NCBI GenBank assembly: GCA_941918925.1
Contig: OW799234.1
Span: forward strand, 63,158,968-63,222,967
Length of the DNA stretch: 64,000 bases
Source of the DNA: Phyto melanocephala
Taxonomy: Eukaryota > Arthropoda > Insecta > Diptera > Rhinophoridae
Direction of reading: 5' to 3'
Of the stretch, positions 47,223-59,079 are shown piece after piece. The notes under the pieces were generated by a model that saw only the letters and a program-made list of their open reading frames with translations, was not told where the DNA came from and searched no databases. Positions within the stretch are counted from its first letter, which is position 1. Each line of letters starts with the position of its first letter. Made by a program: the position numbers and the translations under genes.

Positions 47223-48459
47223 GTTGAGTTTGCTATAAAATAAATAGCCAACTTAAAATATCGAACTGCCAACTTTAAATATAACATTTGGCAAATGATT
47301 AAAAAAAATTTCCTAAAAATTGTTTTTTACTGCTGTCAGAATAATGAATATTTATAATGGATATAAGTGTCGATTTATGTTATGATGATGAAAATAAACT
47401 CTTGTAAATTTTCTCATTAGTCGAGTGAAAAATGGCATATTCTAAAAAATTAACTGATGCAGAAATAAGAAAATTTTTTTATAACTGTGATGATTCCGAT
47501 AATGAAGAAGTAATTGAGAGCGATGCAAACGATAGCGATGAAGTTTTAAGTGATGATATCAATTCGAATACTTCTACTGAATCCGAAGAAGACAATGTTC
47601 CCCAAAATATATTAGGAACATCTCAAAAGTCGAAAGACGTTGAAGCAGTCTTAAGTGGTTGCGTTGATTTAAGTACATTGAATGGAATTAGAGACAATAT
47701 TTTAAAAAGTATTTTGCCAGTAGATAAAAAAATGTATTATGTCATGTTCTCGAAAAAAAACAGATGTAATTTACACACATAATACGTTCGCTCTTAATAA
47801 AAAACCCTTAAATCGAAGACAATACATGAAGGAGCTTCACAGAAGTCTTGTAGAACCGAGGTTGAAAGAAAGATTAGAAGTACCTACTTTGACCAGTAAA
47901 ATTAGAACAAATATTGAAAATATTGTTACATTAGATGGAATGAATAGAGATACTACTGCCCAGTTAATGAGAAGAGGAAATAAAGAAAAAAACGGAGTAT
48001 GTGTAGATTAACGCCGAATGACAAAGTCAACCTGTGATAAATGCGAAAAACCTATTTGTGAAAAGCACAAAGTTAAGCTTTGTACCTCATGCTCAAACTG
48101 ATTTTTTTATTTTTTATTCATTTTTTTTTATTAGCTTAGAATGTGTTTTTTAAGTTTTAAATCCCTTTGATCTCTTATTTTAGTTTATAATAACTTTTTG
48201 TTCCTTTATTTTGTGATTTAAGAAAAATGTATGTCATGAAATGAATTAGTACAAATACTTAATAAATCATATTTTTATATGAACGAAAATTAAACAAGTC
48301 TTTTATATTAGCTAATAACGAATCACAAGATCAAATAATGTTGATTCGTTGATAAATTTTTGTTTCAAACTATAATTAGAGCTCTTAAAAAAAGACATCG
48401 TCGAATCGACGATCATTAGTTAAAACGTGGGTAAAATATGTTTAGTACTCTAGGGTTAA
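47223..48459 (+). mobile_element. Second piggyBac deletion derivative, right end visible
   Basis: The right end is ...AGTACTCTAGGG followed by TTAA at 48456-48459. The same end occurs inverted at 63816 (TTAA then CCCTAAAGTACTAATC), which fixes the terminal sequence. The left end was not found. The family A copy abuts near 47222 and the left part may have been lost. The interior contains only the N- and C-terminal parts of the transposase. Confidence 0.75.
47432..48101 (+). pseudogene. piggyBac transposase, catalytic core deleted
   Basis: The ATG at 47432 opens an acidic N-terminal region: MAYSKKLTDAEIRKFF, then long D/E/S runs to about residue 65. After a frameshift at about 47760 a second frame reads KKPLNRRQYMKELHRSLVEP, the C-terminal helix region that follows the catalytic core in this family (cf. 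RRKFLLELGKELVEP). A TAA at 48009-48011 interrupts it. The same frame then gives STCDKCEKPICEKHKVKLC and CSN, ending at 48099-48101, the cysteine-rich C-terminal domain. The DDD core between the two is gone, so this copy is inactive. Confidence 0.85.
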
Positions 48460-49350
48460 TAGACTTATAAGTTATTTCCGACTAAACAAGGAAGCGTTTT
48501 GTTATTTGCGGAATGAAATTAAAGATCACCTAAAACACCTATTCGCGTGATAACTATTCCTTCTATATTAAAGTTATGTGCTGCTCTTAGATTATTTGCT
48601 GACGGGAGCTATCAAAAATGCAATGAAATTAAAAAGTTATTAAATATAAAAATGTACATATGTGTACATACAATCTCTCCATTTTGTTTTCCATTTTTAC
48701 CGCTCTTAAAAAAATCAACCTTAACTGACAATAACACAACTATTCTTAAGTTGTGTGTATTTAACGTTTTTGTCGACCAAATTTTTATAAAGTTGAAAAC
48801 GGTAATACCACGAAAAAATAGATACACAACTGAATAGTCAACTGTCAGAAACACATGTAAAATCAATCACAACTGGCGGGTACATCTTTACAAAAAAATA
48901 TAAAAAAGCGTATTTTGACTACTTCGGATTTATCATGGAGACCCGTGGCAAGTACTGGATTCCTATTACTATTTATATGTAACAACAACAACCAGTGATC
49001 TGATGGGAGGGAGCCTTCGAATCATCGTGGTAGTTGTTATTTTATTACTGTCCACATAACAGGTATTAGAAAACAAACCAGTCTAATTAAGTTTATGGTA
49101 ACGTGTTGTCTATTACCCGGCCAGTTCTGCACTCTAGTGATGATTCAGAATCTCAACAGTCTACATCTACACAATATTATTATAACTTACGACACAATTC
49201 TCTTTCAGTTAGTAGTGAAAGTCGATCAGATAAACTCTATTTTGATATTTCTTTTAAACGCGAGCAATTTTATTAAGAGGAGCTTAGTGATTTATTGAGA
49301 GACCTTGGAGTCTCTTAAAAATCATCTCGAGTTCTAGCTTCTCGACTAAT
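48460..49350. other. Unique DNA, no gene seen
   Basis: Short frames only and no repeat ends were found. Confidence 0.5.
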
Positions 49351-49706
49351 AGGGCGGCCCATACACAACACCATAATAATTGTGCAATCAAGTGATTGTG
49401 TAATTAATCTTTAAAAACACAATACACCAGCATGGTGGTACTAAATTCATTTTTTACCCAAAAATTGTGTGGAAAAGTTTGTAATGAATAACGAAAAAAT
49501 TTGTGCTACACTTATTATTGCTATTATCCTAAAACGAAAACGAATAAGGAGCAAAAAAAACGTGTTTGGATGAAGAAATGGCTATGAATTGGCATTCATA
49601 TTAAAAATGTTGTATTTTTTTGATGTTTATGCCTTGACGGTACACGGTCAATCAGCTGGCACAATAACTTGATTGCACAATTATTATGGTGTTGTGTATG
49701 GGCCCT
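49351..49706. mobile_element. MITE with ~40 bp terminal inverted repeats
   Basis: The left end AGGGCGGCCCATACACAACA, then CCATAATAATTGTGCAATCA, is matched almost perfectly in inverted orientation at the right end, ending GTGTATGGGCCCT at 49706. The 356 bp element has no coding sequence. TA may flank both sides. The superfamily is not assigned. Confidence 0.8.
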
Positions 49707-49781
49707 ATAAGCAAAAAAAAATCAAGTTTTTTGCCCAATTTATTTGACATTTCTTTATATCAGTGTTTTACAAATTCAAGC

Positions 49782-50084
49782 ATGAAGAGGTACATAATTG
49801 AGCAAGGCTTTAAGATTGTTAAAGCCTTTTACGAAAATGGACGCTCAGATCAAAATGGACTTCGTGATCTGTTTGGTCAGCATAACCGACCAAATGAATT
49901 GTTTAAATTGTGTAAATTTTCTCGAGCAATGTATGGAGGAAATGTGAAAAAACCTGGACATGCACTCCCAGCTAGTTCTGCGAGAATATTGCCGTTGTTC
50001 ACGATAGTGTGGACTACTCGTCGAGCTCAACTATTTAATATCAATATTAATGTGCTACAGAAGACGTGGAGTGTATTTTGGTGA
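49782..50084 (+). pseudogene. Mariner transposase N-terminal fragment
   Basis: The ATG at 49782 opens MKRYIIEQGFKIVKAFYENG, then RSDQNGLRDLFGQHNRPN. This is the first helix-turn-helix of rosa/visitor-type mariner transposases, with a short deletion after QNG. A frameshift follows. In another frame, about 49975-50035 gives ENIAVVHDSVDYSSSS, the start of the second DNA-binding helix region. The catalytic domain is absent. The sequence is the closest in the window to the fragment captured in family B. Confidence 0.75.
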
Positions 50085-50110
50085 TATTTTATTCTACGCA
50101 TAACTGTCAA

Positions 50111-52387
50111 AGATGCTTCTTTCATTATAAAAAATATAAAGATGGTTCTCTAAAAAGTTTTTGTTTTATTTACAATTAACATTGTGGGTTTTTGTTGGAC
50201 CAACCTATAGAACAGCAGCAAATAAATGATATCAACCAAAACTAACTCCAAAACTACTGAGCTAATTTGAAGTCTATATAAGCACGACTTAAAGATAAGA
50301 TTTGGATTTATTTTACTGAATATGGTGAACCGTTTGCATGACATTCCAATAAGTATAGTAAAAGTGCCTTGCTTTTCGCCGTAAAGGTATATCGCGAAAA
50401 ATCGAACTGATTGAAATAAAAAACCAAAAATTTGCACTCAGTGTCCCAAATAACCTTAAAAACAAAATTTAGTTCTTAATCAACTTAAAACTTAGTCCCT
50501 TGTGTTAGCATTGTTTAGGTTATTAGGAGTCACTCCACTGAATTTATATGAAAAGCTTTATGCAAAAGGGGTCAAGTCAAAGTGAGTAATGTTTAATAGT
50601 GAGAAAAATGAGATTAAAACTAAATTGCGATAAAAATATTTTTGATGCTATCAGGAAAGGAAAAGGAAAATCGCAATTTTCCACCTTAAATTTTTTAAAT
50701 TTCTTAATTAATGAACTTGTACCCCAAAAGAATGTCGGTAATATCTAATAAGAAAAAAAACCTAGATTTTGAAAATGATATTTTATTGAAAAAAAGTTTT
50801 TATGGTTCTTTGTTATATCTTTAAGTCGTCATAATCAGACTATATGACAGCGTCACGACCGTGTAAATCCTTATCGTGGTTTTTGATTCTTTTCGGAATT
50901 TTTTCCACTCTATGGTCAGGAAGTGCTTTAAACCATTCATATGGTTGAATTGGCTGTGTATAGGAATATTGCGTTAGCAGACGCTATTCAGTTTCTGCAC
51001 ATAAAATAAAATGAATGTACGTTGTAGAGAGCGTTCTCAATTTTGCAATTCCTGTCGGCAACAGCTTCTTTTTCTGGCTATATTTATTTAAAGGTCTTAT
51101 AATAATAACAAATATTCTGAATAGGTTTTGTGTAAAATTTCAAATTTCATTAATTTTTAAAACTGTGTTCAACCGCATAAATGCTTTGTTCTCCTGTAAA
51201 ATGCTTCATTATTCCCTAAACCTAAAGTAGATTCAATGGTGCCTCAAATGTTTGAGCCACCCATTGATGACTTCTGTAAATTGTTTTTGAACTGTTTATT
51301 AGTTTAAGAGGTCTTTGGTGATCAGTGTATTTTTTAAATGGTTTTACCACAACAACTTATTGAATTTTCCCTTTGCTATGTGTCAGCGGTAGAATTGTTT
51401 TAAAGCATTTTTCATCTATAAATAAAACAAACGTCTGTTTTAAGTAGTTTTCATATTCTCTTGTTAATATTTTCACATTATTAAGTATGGAACAGTGTTG
51501 CCAAATTTAACAATAATAGAATCTTTGTAGTGCATTGCGCTAAAATCTAGTTCTCACGGGGTATATGTCGTCGTCGAATCTTGCAAATTGTGAGTTAATA
51601 TAATGAGCTAAATATTTAATAAAGTGCTTCAAAAGCGGGCTTAGCATTTCTATTTAATATTATTTACCGAACTAAGGTTTTTTTATAAAACAATTTTTCT
51701 ACAAAAACAAAGATTATATCCCTAAAAAAGTGTTAATACAATTGATAAAATTATAAGAGTAATTATAGTTATAAATAATAACAAATAAAAAAAATTAACG
51801 TATACAATGCATTGTAATTACAATCTAAAAAAAACAATCTTATTGCAAAATTATAATGATATGAAAGTTTGGTCATATAAACTCATTATTTTAACACGGC
51901 GATGTCATTGTCTCGGTTACAAATAGGGACACTCAAATAAGTACGTGGTAACTAGATTATAAATAAAAATTTCGACAAGTACTTTTTTCATAGCAATAAA
52001 TAAGAACTTTATTTTATTAATATAAATAACTCGCTAATATATGGACTTATATATAGAAGAAGTTCAGTTTTTTTGTTTATTCTGCGAGATATTTACCTTA
52101 GCATAGCTGGGTATCGACAACATGCCAATTTGGCATACGTGTATGCTTGTCGTGGGTTTGGGCTTTTAGTGCAACTCTTTTTTAATTTAACCTAACCACG
52201 GTATGCACATACATTTTGAATGAGAAATTTTTTCTTCTAAAGTTTTTTGTTTATTATTTATTATTAACGAAAAAAAAAATACATTGTCTTTGGTTTTCCC
52301 CAACATAATTCTGGATGTGGTTTATTTTGCTAATTTACGTGGAGAACAACGTAGAATTAATGGATTAATTAGGCCAGAGTAGAAAAG
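50111..52387. other. Unique A+T-rich DNA, no gene seen
   Basis: Open frames are short and without resemblance to known families. No repeat was recognised. Confidence 0.5.
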
Positions 52388-53179
52388 GTTCTTTAAAAAA
52401 ACACAATTGATGTTAAGAAACTTCAAAAGTTATTTATTAATTGTGAAGTATAATCAACACAATTAAGTTCTAAATAAAACGTCATTCAAATGGCCTCCAC
52501 GACTTCTTCTGTAGGAACGAATTCGATAAACTCAATTTTCGAGCAATTTTTCCACTAAATCAACTGATATGTCATGAATGGCACGTTCAATATTGACTTG
52601 TAAAGCTTGAAGAGAGTCTAGTTTTTTTCGAAAGACTAATGACTTCAAATAACCCCACAAGAAATAGTCTAATGGTGTTAAATCACAACTTCTTGGAGGC
52701 CATTAAGTATTACAATTTCTTGATATAATCGAATCTCCAAACTTTTCTCGCAAAAATTCAATTGTTGCATTTGCTTTGTCACACGTATCCCCGTCTTGTT
52801 GGAACCAAATGTTATCAAGATCAACTTCTTCCTATTTCGGCCGTAAAAAAATTTTTATCATCGATCTATACCGCTCTCCATTGCCAGTTACGGTGTTACC
52901 AGCTTCATTTCGAGAGAAGTACGGACCGATGATTCCACCAGGCTAAAAACCACATCAAACTGTCCATAAGGTGAATGTAATAGTTTTTCATGAATAATTT
53001 GTGGATTTTCTTCGCATTATAATCGACAGTTTTGTTTATTTACTGCACAACTCAAATGAAAGTGAGCCTTGAAGTCGTGGAGGCCATTTGAATGACGTTT
53101 TATTTATCGATTGTACTTCACAATTAATAAAAAAATTTTGAATTTTCTTAATATCAAGCTTATTTTTTTTAAAGAATTC
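52388..53179 (-). mobile_element. Second mariner with foldback-type inverted ends
   Basis: The two ends match in inverted orientation over roughly 100-120 bp. The match runs from TTCTTTAAAAAAA through TTATTAATTGTGAAGTA to AATAAAACGTCATTCAAATG and GCCTCCACGACTTC (52477-52509 against 53074-53105). As in the element at 6372, the inverted repeat includes the C-terminal coding end of the transposase (SRGGHLNDVLF). The N-terminal half of the gene is missing. The terminal sequence is different from that of the 6372 element. Confidence 0.8.
52480..53076 (-). pseudogene. N-terminally truncated mariner transposase, inactive
   Basis: Reading the minus strand from 53076: AHFHLSCAVNKQNCRL (the first catalytic block, cut just after its aspartate), then NPQIIHEKLLHSPYG. 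Next come a decayed GNGERYRSMIKIF, NIWFQQDGDTCDKANATIEF (second D kept), and WPPRSCDLTPLDYFLWGYLK (third block intact). The C-terminal RRSRGGHLNDVLF ends the frame. Stops interrupt it at least three times, and a frameshift lies near the middle. It belongs to the same transposase group as the 6372 element but is clearly a different family member. Confidence 0.82.
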
Positions 53180-54084
53180 ATATCACTTTTATTGGAAAAC
53201 CTTTATATCCTAAATATTCTATGCACTCACCCCTCGGGACAATATAGTTTGTAGTTTTTCCAAACCTTAGACAAAGTAGTAAAAACGTGTTTTTAATGCC
53301 CCTATTCACATTTTTAACTGAGTTTCTTGGTTGGTTGTTAGGTGTCTTTGATTATAAAGCTGCGATTGACTTCAAAATACTAGATTTAATCTTGCCAATG
53401 CCTTTCCACTCCAAAACATAGTGTACAAAGCCCAAGCTTTCGGGCAAAGGGCGTATAAATGAACCTAAAATTTTTATATAGAAAATTGGCTGCTGTATTT
53501 CATTGTTAACTGAAGTGAACAAAGCACTCACGTGTGGTGATTTGGTGTCAATAACTCAACCCAGTGTTGTGACCACAGTCATATACATATATCACTGCGG
53601 GCAATTAGTAAAAGTAAATAAAACCAAAATTCATACCAATACCATTGAAGCTACTTATAAAAGCGTTCCTTTGACGGCAAGTAAAAACGTAATAGAAGAC
53701 GAGAAAGAATGTGACGGTATTGGGAGATTAAAAATGAAGGGTATCTTCTCCATATGTGCAAAAACATCGCCCACGACGGAGGGCCAGAACTTAATGCAAA
53801 AGATCCTTGTTCGCCGCACATTCTGTTGATATTGATTCTATTGTCGCAACAAAAAAGTTCATATTTTTAGTTATATGTTTTTCATATAATAATGATAATT
53901 TTTTTATTATAAGTATACATTTTTAACATTATATACCCAAGTTTGTAGTTGTTAAAGTAAGAGGCATACGTTGTATATAATCTGTAGTCCTTGTTGTCCA
54001 ATTCCATTCAAAGATTATAATACAGTTTAAGGCACTTTTTTCGACGATCGATCCAATAGCTACTTTAGAATATATTGATACATT
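53180..54084. other. Unique DNA, no confirmed gene
   Basis: A 108-codon open frame at 53503-53829 lacks an ATG at its beginning and shows no motif. No repeat was recognised. Confidence 0.45.
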
Positions 54085-55060
54085 TTTATACCCTTCACCT
54101 GTGGTGCACATGGGTATATAGAGCTTTATCATTCCGTTTGTCATTTCTACAATTTTCATAATCGACGCCATAAAGTATATATTTTCTGAAAGCTTATGAA
54201 AAGAGAAGTCAACTAAGCCATGTTCATCTGTCCGTGTGTTGGTTGAAATCAACTTTAAGAAGCAACCACCTGTTCCTCAAATCTGTGTATGATATAAATC
54301 TTTTGGAGCTATCCGGGAATGAATCGTTATTGAAATTCAGCACAATCGCCCGATAACTTTCTGAGATATGAACAAATAGATCTGTTCTTTTTTCATATTT
54401 TCACCACCAAAATTAAAATTTTTCAGCCACAGAATAATTTATAGGTCCCTTTGCTACTATTTGTAGATATAATATGCCTCTAGAGATATTCGTGAAAAAT
54501 TTTTGATAAATCGGTAAAGTTATAGGCATATATTTTTAATATATTTTCCAAAAATTTACAAACTAAAATCAATTTTCTCAGCTTCTAGACAAACGAGAGA
54601 GTCAATATTGGACTTCTCTGAAACGACTTGAATAGCGTACTATAAAAAATTAAAGTTTATGTTGGCAGCCACTATAAAATGGCGGACAATAAATTTATAT
54701 ATGGGTCAAATCTGGTATTTTAAAATGTAACTCCGTCAACCCCCTCAGTATTGATATCAAATGAAAGGGCTTGACCAGTAAAATACAAAAAATTATTAAA
54801 AAATTTAAAATTCAAGATGGCGTCTGAATTTTTTTTAACCCATCAATATGGCCATCCAATGAGAGGGCTTGACTAGTAGAATACAGTTAACTACGTAAAA
54901 ATTAAAAACCTAGGATGGAGTCGGAAATAATAAAGAAAAATGGCGTATAACATGAAATATAAGTTAAGCTATGATGTAGATATACCAACGTACATGATGG
55001 TGAAGGGAATTATCAGATTCGGCACGGCCGACAATCGAATATAGAACTCTTACTTATTTG
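54085..55060 (+). mobile_element. Family A-related repeat with different interior
   Basis: The 5' end matches family A (ATACCCTTCACCTGTGGTGC, GTCATTTCTACAATTTTC, AAAGTATATATTTTCTGAAAG, TCATCTGTCCGTGTGTTGG, TTGAAATCAACTTTAAGAAG). The 3' end has GATGGTGAAGGGAATTATCAG, then ATTCGGCACGGCCGACAATC and CTCTTACTTATT, with a small insertion disrupting the stem-loop. The middle (54370-55000) lacks the T-tract and CAGCTGAG block. It instead has repeated phrases of the type AAAATGGCG and TATCAAATGAAAGGGCTTGA. It is a distinct subfamily. Confidence 0.75.
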
Positions 55061-57142
55061 CCTTTTAAAATATTTTGGAAACTATGACAAAACGACGTTT
55101 AAGGCTTTTTATGAATACACCAAATATGTATTAACTCAAAATTGAACACAAATCTTCCGAGCTGGCAACACTGTTCTTAAATAATCGTAAAAAAGCTACA
55201 AATGAGATTAAGTACAAGAAGATATTAAAACTTGCTGCTTAAAGTCGTTACTTGTAAGATGACAGTACACAACATTCGTTTTAATTATGTTAAAGCGAAA
55301 ATTGCAAGGAAAATATGTTCTCGCAAAGTTTTAATCGTATGGAAAGTTAAGTCAATACTTAAAATGTTTAATTATGCTGAAAAACGAGTGAGCAAAATTG
55401 TTCTTGGCATTAATCCGGAATTGTATTTTCAGGAGGACACCAGTAAATGATATTAAGGAAAAAAAACCATGCATCGAGATATCTATTTAAAGCCATTTTT
55501 AACTTTTTTTGGTACTGTTCACTTAATTATCTGGATCCGAAAGTCTAGAAAAGCTTTTAATTTTTTGTTAGACACAATCATGTATGAATGTATGTTTGCC
55601 TTTCAAGATGTTTATTGATATAGAAACGAAACGTAAAAAAAAAGGTGGAAAAAATGTAGCGTCTAAGTCAAAATGTCAACACTATATAAAGTTAAACCAA
55701 TAAGATCCCAGATAAATTTAAATTACATAAAAAACATATTTCTTAAAGATTGTTTTTTGTTTGTGAGAGGAATAGATTAATGTATGAAAAGAAATTATTC
55801 ATCAATTCAAAGGTGTTATTCCTGCTCTGCCAAAATGTTTCCTATTTAAATAATAATTTTTTTTAGTGTTTTTGCAGTTACAGGAATTTTTCTTCCTAAA
55901 TTTCTCAATCTTAAATCTGCTAATAAATTTAAGTAAATTTTTATATTAAAGCTCACAAAAATGCCCAAAAAACAAACTAAAACAGGCACACCAAACACAC
56001 TAAAATTCATTTATACGATTTAGCATTTAAATAAGTATTTGCTCTTCTGGTGTCAGCATTTTTAAAATTAAGTTTATGTTTCATACAACATAAAAAATTC
56101 GATTCGTAAGAAAAAAAAGGACCTGTCTTAAGATTCCTTAATGGCTTTCAAAGTATACTATTCAAAGGAAAAACCTTAAGCAAAAAAGTTGTTTTCAAGT
56201 CAGAAACCTTGACTTGTGTGTGCATTCCATTGGGTAATAAAGAGGGTCTTTCAAGGATTTCTGATATAAAAAAAAAACAGAGAAATAAACTCATATCTAA
56301 TAATATTTATATACATAAAACGTACTCTAAATATTAAATAAACAAGTAGAAGAAATAAAAATATAAACAAGTAGAAGATATGGATAATATTTGTACTGCC
56401 GTGTAATGAAATACGAGATAATAACAACAACAGCAGTGGTAGTCAGACAGCAGCATCATTTAGCCATGTTAACAGCCAAACAACAAAATTCTCCAATTAC
56501 ACAACCGACATAAGGATACTTTGTATATCAATTTTTTCTTCTTTTGTTTTTCTTTATCTCTTTCATGTTGTGGTCATAAACATAAATGGCATAACACACG
56601 CACACATATACTCTCCGCAAAACCTACAAGAATGTTGAAACAATTTTTGTTTTTCTTTATTCCCATTTTTTGTTTCTTTTATTAAACAACATATCATGCC
56701 ACATTATTCCTACAACATAAGAAAACATTGTTAACCTAAGTGGAGCAAAACCGAAAAAAGCTTAATAAAAAACTTATTGTTGTTGGTTTCGATGAAATTA
56801 TAGACGCAACAACAAAAGGCAGTGCTACAACATAATTTTATTTAATAAAAAAGTCTACAAAAGGCGTAGAGTATTTCATAAGGAACATAACTGCCTGCCA
56901 ATACCATACGGAAGGGACTGGCAGATCTTAATGTCAATCAATAATGCTACTACACAACCACGTCCATCACCATCTCACCATTACCACCAATACCATTGCT
57001 ATATCCTACTATTTTGATTGCATGTGTCTGGTGATGATGATGACGACGTCAAAGATGAGTATGATGATTCTGATGCCAATGTTGCTGATTATGTTGATGC
57101 CTATCACTCAAACTATAACAACAACTACTATGTATTATATGA
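55061..57142. other. Unique A+T-rich DNA, no gene seen
   Basis: CAACAACA words occur near 56420-56500 and 56800-56830. The dense ATGATG/ACGACG-type stretch at 56930-57130 is microsatellite-like, not a gene. Nothing else was recognised. Confidence 0.5.
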
Positions 57143-57402
57143 ATATATCTGTGGCTTGGAGCTAAAAGGACCAATGTCAAAATATTTACTTTTGAGAAAA
57201 TTGAAATTAAACTTTAACTTTAATGGATGCTTTCATAGTGACATTGGCCAGCATTTTATTTATGAGGCTGTTCTGGGTAAAGTTTGACTTTAGCTGTTTT
57301 ACCATAATAAAATAGAGCAAGAAAACAAATCTAATGCAATGATTAACTCGAAAGAACAAAAAAGTGAAATTGGCCCTTTTAACTCCAAGCCACAGATATG
57401 TA
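57143..57402 (-). mobile_element. MITE, TATCTGTGGCTTGG family, copy 2
   Basis: Same ends (TATCTGTGGCTTGGAGCTAA and inverse) and same interior as the element at 19731-19989, but in opposite orientation. There are scattered substitutions. Both copies contain GGCCAGCATTTTATTTATGA or its inverse. Confidence 0.8.
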
Positions 57403-57690
57403 GTATTATTTATCACACAAATATTAAGCAAGAGACAGCATCATCCACAAGGCGAAAATGACAGGACTCTAAGAATTGCAAGTATGCATGTGCTCAATCG
57501 AAGAAATTCAATCTAAAGATTAACAAGTTATATTCGGTCATGGCGATTCTGATAAAACCTTCCACCAGCATATACAAAAGTATAATAACCTTAACGTAGC
57601 GTAATCCAAATGACAGACTAAATATTTTACGCCATCTTGGTTTATAATTTCCAACGCCATCATTGCATTTTACATGTTTGCAAGATTTGA

Positions 57691-57990
57691 GCATCGTACA
57701 TCTAACTTTGTCAGTTGTAAATTTTAAATATACCGAAAAATACACTGTGCGGTATAAATGGTCGTACAGTTTGATATAAAGTTTCTTTCGTAATGTATAG
57801 ATTTGAACAATTTTCAGGGAAAGGTATTTTTTTTACTCAGAAAATATACTTTTAAAGTTTCATCGAACTACGTCAATACGTTTAGACACAATCGCAGTTT
57901 TCCACAATCGATGTTGGAAGGACATGGTTTTTTTGACCTACTCTTTCATTACGAGCTATAATCACTCTCTGGATACCAAAACAATTAGTA
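57691..57990 (-). mobile_element. Family B repeat, internal fragment
   Basis: Contains CGTACATCTAACTTTGTCAG, ATATACCGAAAAATACACTG, GTGCGGTATAAATGGTCGTA, and ACGACCTACTC-like and GAGCTATAA phrases, in the same order as in the copy at 58256-60390 (around 59835-60115). Both ends of the element are missing. The edges are approximate. Confidence 0.65.
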
Positions 57991-58499
57991 TCATATGTGG
58001 TAATAAATAATTGTACTTCTTAACATGAATAGTTTGACTTATTTCAGTTAATAAGGGTAAACTAATCAATCTCCTTAAAGAATCTTTTAAAAAGTACTAC
58101 TTAATAGTCCTTTCATATCTCTACAAACTTTTAAGTAAACTTTTAGCTCTTTTCCTTCGATTTGTAATCGACTTTTGCTTGCTTGCCTTCACTCATACTA
58201 CGTTAACAATAAATAAAACTCACCCTACTTTCATTAGTGACAACAACAGATAAAAAACAAGTAAGAGCACTATATTCGGCTGTGCCGAATCTTTTATACC
58301 CACCACCAATTTTGTGTACATTTAAAGCACAATATTTATTATTTTGTTAATCGCTATTGAATAATATCTTTATAATAAAATATGTATCACTTTCTTTGTA
58401 GAGGGTGGTTAAATTTTTTAGGGCCCATGTTGAAGGTGAACTACACCTAGTCTTTAAATTTGTTTTCTGCATTTCACTTGACATTTCTCAATCTCAAAC

Positions 58500-58860
58500 T
58501 TACTCAATTTGATCTGTAGAAAGATACGCAAATGAGCAACTCTTTAAAGTTATTCAGGTTTTTTTTTATGAAAATGGGTGTTTAAATCAAAATGCATTTT
58601 GTGCACTTCGTAATTCTTTTGATCAACATAATCATTCAAATTCATCCACAATCGGGAAAATTGTAAAAGATATTTAAATTTCTGCAAAACAGGTCTGTAT
58701 AAAATGTTAGAAAATCTGTGAATGCCTTCTTATTTCGTTGAATGGAAAGCATGGTTGTTTTTTTCGATAGTGTGGCAAAAGAGCAGTCAACCTCGACTCA
58801 TCATCGTGCCCAACAATTGAGCATCAACATTGTCATTGAAAATTTGGACCATCAGATAGA
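58500..58860 (+). pseudogene. Captured mariner transposase N-terminal fragment in family B
   Basis: The plus strand reads ERYANEQLFKVIQVFFYENG, then CLNQNAFCALRNSFDQHNH and STIGKIVKD (58517-58670). Further on comes AMVVFFDSVAKEQSTSTHHR with AQQLSI (58748-58840). These are the first and second DNA-binding helix regions of a rosa/visitor-type mariner transposase, collinear with the fragment at 38820-39200. No catalytic region and no mariner terminal repeats surround it. Confidence 0.78.
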
Positions 58861-59079
58861 GGAGTGGCGCCAAGGATGGGGGGGGGGCATTTGGCCGATA
58901 TTTTGTTAAATACATAATTGAACCGTACAAATATTATCATTATAAAAAGAAATAATAATAATATTCTAAATAATTTGTGTTTTATTTAAATGCAACATCG
59001 GTCCTTAAAATTTAACCACCCTTTATAACTTCGATATGCTACTAAAAGGCTTTTGTAAATGTAGTCTTTTAATGAACGT

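Noticed and set aside
50820..51000. Minus-strand stretch resembling a Tc1 C-terminus (EWFKALPDHRVEKIPKRIK)
   Set aside because: The resemblance is limited to a few residues. No catalytic blocks or ends were found nearby.
53503..53829. 108-codon open frame on the plus strand
   Set aside because: No ATG at its start, no recognisable motif, and no splice or promoter evidence. It is compatible with chance.
51490..55170. CAGTGTTGCCA at about 51490 and its inverse at about 55160, possible hAT ends
   Set aside because: Only 11 bp match, the flanking 8 bp do not form a target duplication, and independent elements lie between them.
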